The notes under the pieces: generated by a model | What the model was told of the DNA's origin: nothing | Database searches by the model: none | What the model saw: only the letters and a program-made list of their open reading frames with translations | Translations under genes and position numbers: made by a program | Shown here: piece after piece, positions 59,831 through 64,000 of the stretch | Layout of the letters: each line of letters opens with the position of its first letter | Position numbering within the stretch: the first letter of the stretch is position 1 | Assembly (NCBI GenBank): GCA_008933995.1 | Contig: WARS01000010.1 | Location: 7,481,001-7,545,000 of the forward strand | DNA length: 64,000 nucleotides | Source of the DNA: Datnioides undecimradiatus | Taxonomy: Eukaryota; Chordata; Actinopteri; Lobotiformes; Datnioididae | Direction of reading: 5' to 3'

Positions 59831-61874
59831 CGGGGGAGAGAGTGAGAGTTTGCAGTGGGGGACTGATTCTGCCAGTTTTATTTTTCATCCTGTGGAATTT
59901 TATACGGCAGTGGAGTTAGGGTTATTCATGGAGAGTGACTTTTTTCGCTATGTATTTGTGTCAGAGTTGACCCTGCTGACCTCAGTGCTGACTAACACGG
60001 CCCACAGAAGCCTCCTCTGTCTAAAAAAACCAAAAACAAAACAAAAAAATGGGATTTCTTCTCAGCTGCACATTTTAAGCTCTGGAACAGTTCCTCTCTT
60101 AGTTCACCAGCTGCTGCTCCAGTTTTGAAGTCACTGCAGTCTATGTTGCTCTCACCCGATTGGCTGCTGGTTTTGGACGCAAGGCAGATTATCCCGTTGT
60201 CATGACTACAGCAAACAGGAAATGCCCCAAAGCAGGTAATGCTTCAGGCCTTGTTCCGGTGTGTTGCTGGTTGCTCGTGGTTGAAACTCAGTTCATTACC
60301 GTCGCTCCGTCTTTCCATCTGCTCCCACAAAGCCCCCTTTTTTTAAATTTTAGGACAACAGGAGCAGCCAAGGAGCTGAACCATAAATGCTGGCTGAATA
60401 AAGGTGCTTTGTCCCAAACAAGCCCTGAAATCCCAGGTCCACCCTAAACTCCTTATCTGCAGCTTCTTGGGTTAGGTGCTTAACATAGTGCTGCCACTTT
60501 GTGCAACCTCATTCACCTATTTGCTTGCAGCATATTGTATAAAAATCACTTTGATCACCGAATATCGGCAGATGCTCTATTATTTCTAGTCGCCATGGGA
60601 GACTTCTCTCCCTCTGTCGGTTCCTCTTCATTACACATGCCCGAGCTGCAAGAAATCGGGCCTGCAGTGTACTTCTCGGCTCTGTAATCCCCCTCGGTGA
60701 AGGTGCAGGTCTGCATGCTTTTGTACGATCCCTTTGATGGTGGCTGATGGCCATTGAGTAGCTTTAGGAGAGCCCTGGCCTTTAAGCAGCTTGAGCTGGG
60801 TTTTGTGTGCGGCTCTTAAAGTGAAGAAAAAGAAAAAGAGAGGGGCCCAGCGGTGGGAGGGAATCAGAGTTCGCTCCATACCCTCAGTACAGTCCATATT
60901 CCCCCTAGCGCACCCCATCTGTCTGTGACAATAATGTTGACGAGGGCAGGTTCCTGCTCGCTGGTATGTAAACGTTGCCACTGGGAACTATGCGTTTCAC
61001 ATCAGCACCAGTATAAATTTCTATGCTTTGTGTACTTTCTTGCTTCCTCTTCTGATGGAATTGTTCAGAGACAGCAGAGAAAGAGGAAAACTGATTATTG
61101 TATAGATTTCATTTTCTTCTTTTCTTGCTTTCAGCCTGTTGAACTTCATAAAGTCTCATTTCAGAAAAGTTGAAAGAAATATCTGTAATTGACCTTGAGT
61201 GCATCTTCACGTGATTCATCAGTTTTCACATTTCTAGCTTAAGACCCCTTTAAGACCCCTGATAACTTATTTTCTCAGGCAGTGTCTTACTGTGAGTAAT
61301 GTTGTGTCATATAAACACAGTTTTCATGACAAAGTCTGAACAGTTCGGATTAACTGACATGACAGATTGTAAGGCTTTCTGTGTTTTTGCCACTGGTTCA
61401 CATACTTCTTTGCGCCAATCAGAGTTTAGCCTCATTCGAGGAGCCATTGCAGCATAGAAGCTTAAAGTGGCGATAGACACGTTTTTATCTTATGGTTGTA
61501 AATTAAATGTTAGTTGCTGCGATCTCAGCGATCTAGTTGTCTAATTCATAATAAATGATACTTTGGATGTTTTTTTTCCCCCCTGAAGTTTAACTTTCAA
61601 TTTTTGCTTTTGATTAACATCAGACAAAACAGAAAAAAAGTTTTGAGAGACTTTAAAGTGTCTCATGTGACCCCTAGGCATTGCAAAATAATTCTTTTTA
61701 ATAACTATTTATATGTGATTAACATTAACATTTTTATATTGATAACTGATCAGTCATTTAAGTCACTTTTACAAGCAGTTATAGCCAAACATTTCTTAAC
61801 TCCAGCATCATTTGTATTGAGTATTTTCTGCTTTAATTTGGTAAATATCACTGTAAACTGAACAGCTTTTGGTT

Positions 61875-62035
61875 TTAGGCTGTGTCAGACAAAAGAGGTC
61901 AGCTGAAGATGTAACCTTGGGTTTCTGGGGAGCTGTGGTAGACATTTTTCACTGTGCTCTGACTTTTTATAGACCGCACCATTAATTGATAATGAAAATA
62001 ACTGCTCTGTTGCAGCTCTGCTCCACATATTGCGT
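61875..62035 (+). mobile_element. inverted-repeat-ended MITE-like element, copy 6 (right half)
   Basis: Contains CCTTGGGTTTCTGGGGAGCT, GACATTTTTCACTGTGCTCT, TTTTTATAGACCGCACC and a GATAATGAAAATAACTG...TTGCAGCTCTG end. This is the forward-oriented right half of the same family. Confidence 0.65.
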
Positions 62036-62226
62036 CATTTTGAAGATTTTATAGAGGTTTGAAGTATCCAGTAGTTCATAATCTTACTTTTTACACATAG
62101 TTCTTGGGAAGTCTAAGGGGCTGTACACTGTAAAATGATGATACAAACAACCATCGGTGGTTAAGAAACACAGCCAGTTTGCATTTCTGTATTACATCAA
62201 TCATGACTCTTAGCTCTGCGTTCTTT

Positions 62227-62243
62227 GACGCCCTCTTGTGGCC
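62227..62243 (-). promoter_or_regulatory. CTCF-like site, right-hand region
   Basis: The minus strand reads GGCCACAAGAGGGCGTC, a strong CTCF-core match. It lies in sequence with no recognised exon. Confidence 0.35.
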
Positions 62244-62385
62244 AAACAAGGAAGTGGCTGATTTTAAAACCCTTGAAGATATAGAAAATTTGATTGGTTG
62301 AGTGATGATTACAGTGTTAGAGAGAGCAGGAGTTTAAGCTCTTGATGCTTCACCTTGCTCTATGTTCATCCACTAATGCAACAAA

Positions 62386-62411
62386 GCCCCCCCCACCCAA
62401 GCCCCCCCCCC
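62386..62411. repeat. C-rich tract
   Basis: Two poly-C runs separated by ACCCAAG, in a C-rich 120-base patch. Confidence 0.85.
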
Positions 62412-64000
62412 AATCGCCCCACCTCAGTCCCCCTGCATGGCTGCTCCCTCTGTTGGTCATCAATAATACTACTGCTGCTCCCTTACCCCCTGTTAGCCCC
62501 CCTCTACCCCCTGTCTGCTGCACACTGGGACATTACCATTTGGTGAGACTGACTGGCTTTGGTGAGGGAGACGGTAGGGGTCTGGCAGGGGGTACTCCTG
62601 CGCTCAAGGCTCCCTTCTGCATCGACCGAGCTGCCGGATCTCTTTGTTATCGTTGAACCCACGTGCCGTTGCTGGAGAAACGGGAGACTGGCACAGTCCC
62701 AGAGTCTGCATGGATAAGCTTGTTGGGTCGAGCTTTTGACCTTGCAGGAAATTGAGACACACACCTTCTTGATTATGTGTAAAACCACTATCCACTATCA
62801 TATGTTATATAACGCAAGGGTAATCTGATGCATAGTGCCAGTGTGGACTGGATATTGTTGCAGTATTAGACTGCAGGGAGGACACAGATGGATTGAGGCT
62901 GCAATGAGAAATGTAGCAGTGTAGGTTTTGGTTCCTTATGTTCCTCAAAGCCTCTCAGACTGGTTAAGTGACAGTGGCAGTACACTGATCTGAACAGCAG
63001 GTGTCACCACCAAGCAAACTAATGCAACACAAGGGCAAGCTTTTACCAATCAATAAGTCGATTCCAATAATTAAGGGTGTGAAAGTCATACATTTGGATG
63101 TTGAAGTGCTTCTCTTCCTGCAGCTCTGTTATGTGTCAGTTCTAACTTTTGCTATAATCCTGTCATGTTTTGTCATGTTTAGTGGATAAAATGAATGCAT
63201 CAAAACAGCTTTTAGATGTCTCTGAGGGGGGGGTGCATCCTCCAGAAGGTCATGACCTCTGGCTTAAAGGTCATGGACTCACTAACCAGCTGCTCTTGCA
63301 ACTACCGAAGAGCTTTTCCTCACAGAACAACACCCCCTTCCATAACGGGTATTCCTCATTTTTAAGGAACATGCTTGTCAGAGTGTTGTGATTAGAATTG
63401 AAGAGCAGATTGTGTACATCAAAGCTGCCCATAAAAACTGTTTGAGCTCTTGCCGGTCATTCTTTTCTACCCTTGACACCTTTTTCTGACATTTTCACGC
63501 CAGAAGAACAGAGGAAGAGGAAACAATAATAGTGACAATTTGCCGTCATGTGTCACAAGCCAAGCCCCTTTTGAATCTGCCCCACTTCACCTCCTTTGTC
63601 ATTCAAATAACCTCATGAATATTTCACTCCCCTGATCTGACGGCTGGAGGAAGGCAGAGAGAGAAAGAGGGGCTGGAGCCGAGGGAGACATGAAAGAGAC
63701 ATAATCTTCAGCGTGGCGTGTTTGTAGTCGCAGTAATGACCTGTGTGGCGACGGCCGAAGCTTGGGCTTGAGTGTAATTGGAGTTTGCGACAGCATGCCA
63801 CATTCAACCCTAAAAAATCCCACACAGAAACAGTCAGTGTGTAAACTCCTGCTCTGCCTCAATAACTCCTTCAGGCCAAAAAGGGCAGATTTGTTTATTA
63901 TTCTACCGTTTTGGTGAAATCTTAAGGAAAAATCAGCCTGCTGGAAAACCTAAACCTAATTTCACATGTCAAGTGACACAGTCACCTTGCTGTGCTGACC

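Larger units (their letters stand above)
53661..64000. other. right-hand region, probable long first intron or intergenic
   Basis: No coding exon could be supported. It contains the ACCACTCTC-family repeats, two MITE-like copies, two adjacent dispersed repeats near 59 kb, CT, GA and C tracts and a CTCF-like site. Translated open frames here lack family similarity and consistent codon pattern. Confidence 0.5.

Overview
This window is nuclear DNA from a ray-finned (teleost) fish. Every recognisable gene is split by GT-AG introns, and most of the DNA is intronic or intergenic. CA, CT and poly-purine tracts are abundant, and I recognise several diverged interspersed repeat families that I know from percomorph-type fish genomes. 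I see no prokaryotic or viral gene, rRNA, tRNA or CRISPR array.

Layout. (1) Positions 1 to 38,742, minus strand: the 5' part of asap1, an Arf GTPase-activating protein with SH3, ankyrin and PH domains. Fourteen coding exons could be placed. They join in frame to give the first 441 residues: BAR domain, PH domain and the first zinc cysteines of the ArfGAP domain. The rest of the gene lies beyond the left edge. Intron 1 alone is 19 kb. (2) Positions 38,743 to 40,997: a head-to-head intergenic region holding the asap1 5' end, an orphan NRF1/ETS promoter-like cluster near 39.95 kb, a CTCF/YY1-like site at 40.5 kb and the nfx1 promoter. (3) Positions 40,998 to 51,369, plus strand: a complete nfx1 (transcriptional regulator NFX1) in 23 coding exons. 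The joined exons total 3,288 nt (1,095 residues plus stop). They carry an RG-rich N-terminus, a RING/PHD-like finger, the NF-X1 cysteine-rich finger array and a C-terminal R3H domain, followed by an AATAAA signal. (4) Positions 51.5 to 64 kb: no recognisable protein gene body. There is one plausible first coding exon (ATG at 53,649, donor at 53,661) of an unidentified plus-strand gene, followed by more than 10 kb of repeat-rich sequence.

The two genes do not form one pathway. ASAP1 acts at membranes and focal adhesions, and NFX1 acts in the nucleus and on mRNA. Their link is genomic: in human they lie on different chromosomes (8q24 and 9p13), so their divergent arrangement here is a lineage-specific synteny. 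I did not find a novel biological system. The most informative observations are the architecture of the divergent promoter region, the loss of a recognisable PAM2 motif at the NFX1 N-terminus, six dispersed copies of one inverted-repeat-ended element, and the orphan first exon. Repeat families were recognised from memory of fish repeat sequences, without a database search, and carry matching uncertainty.
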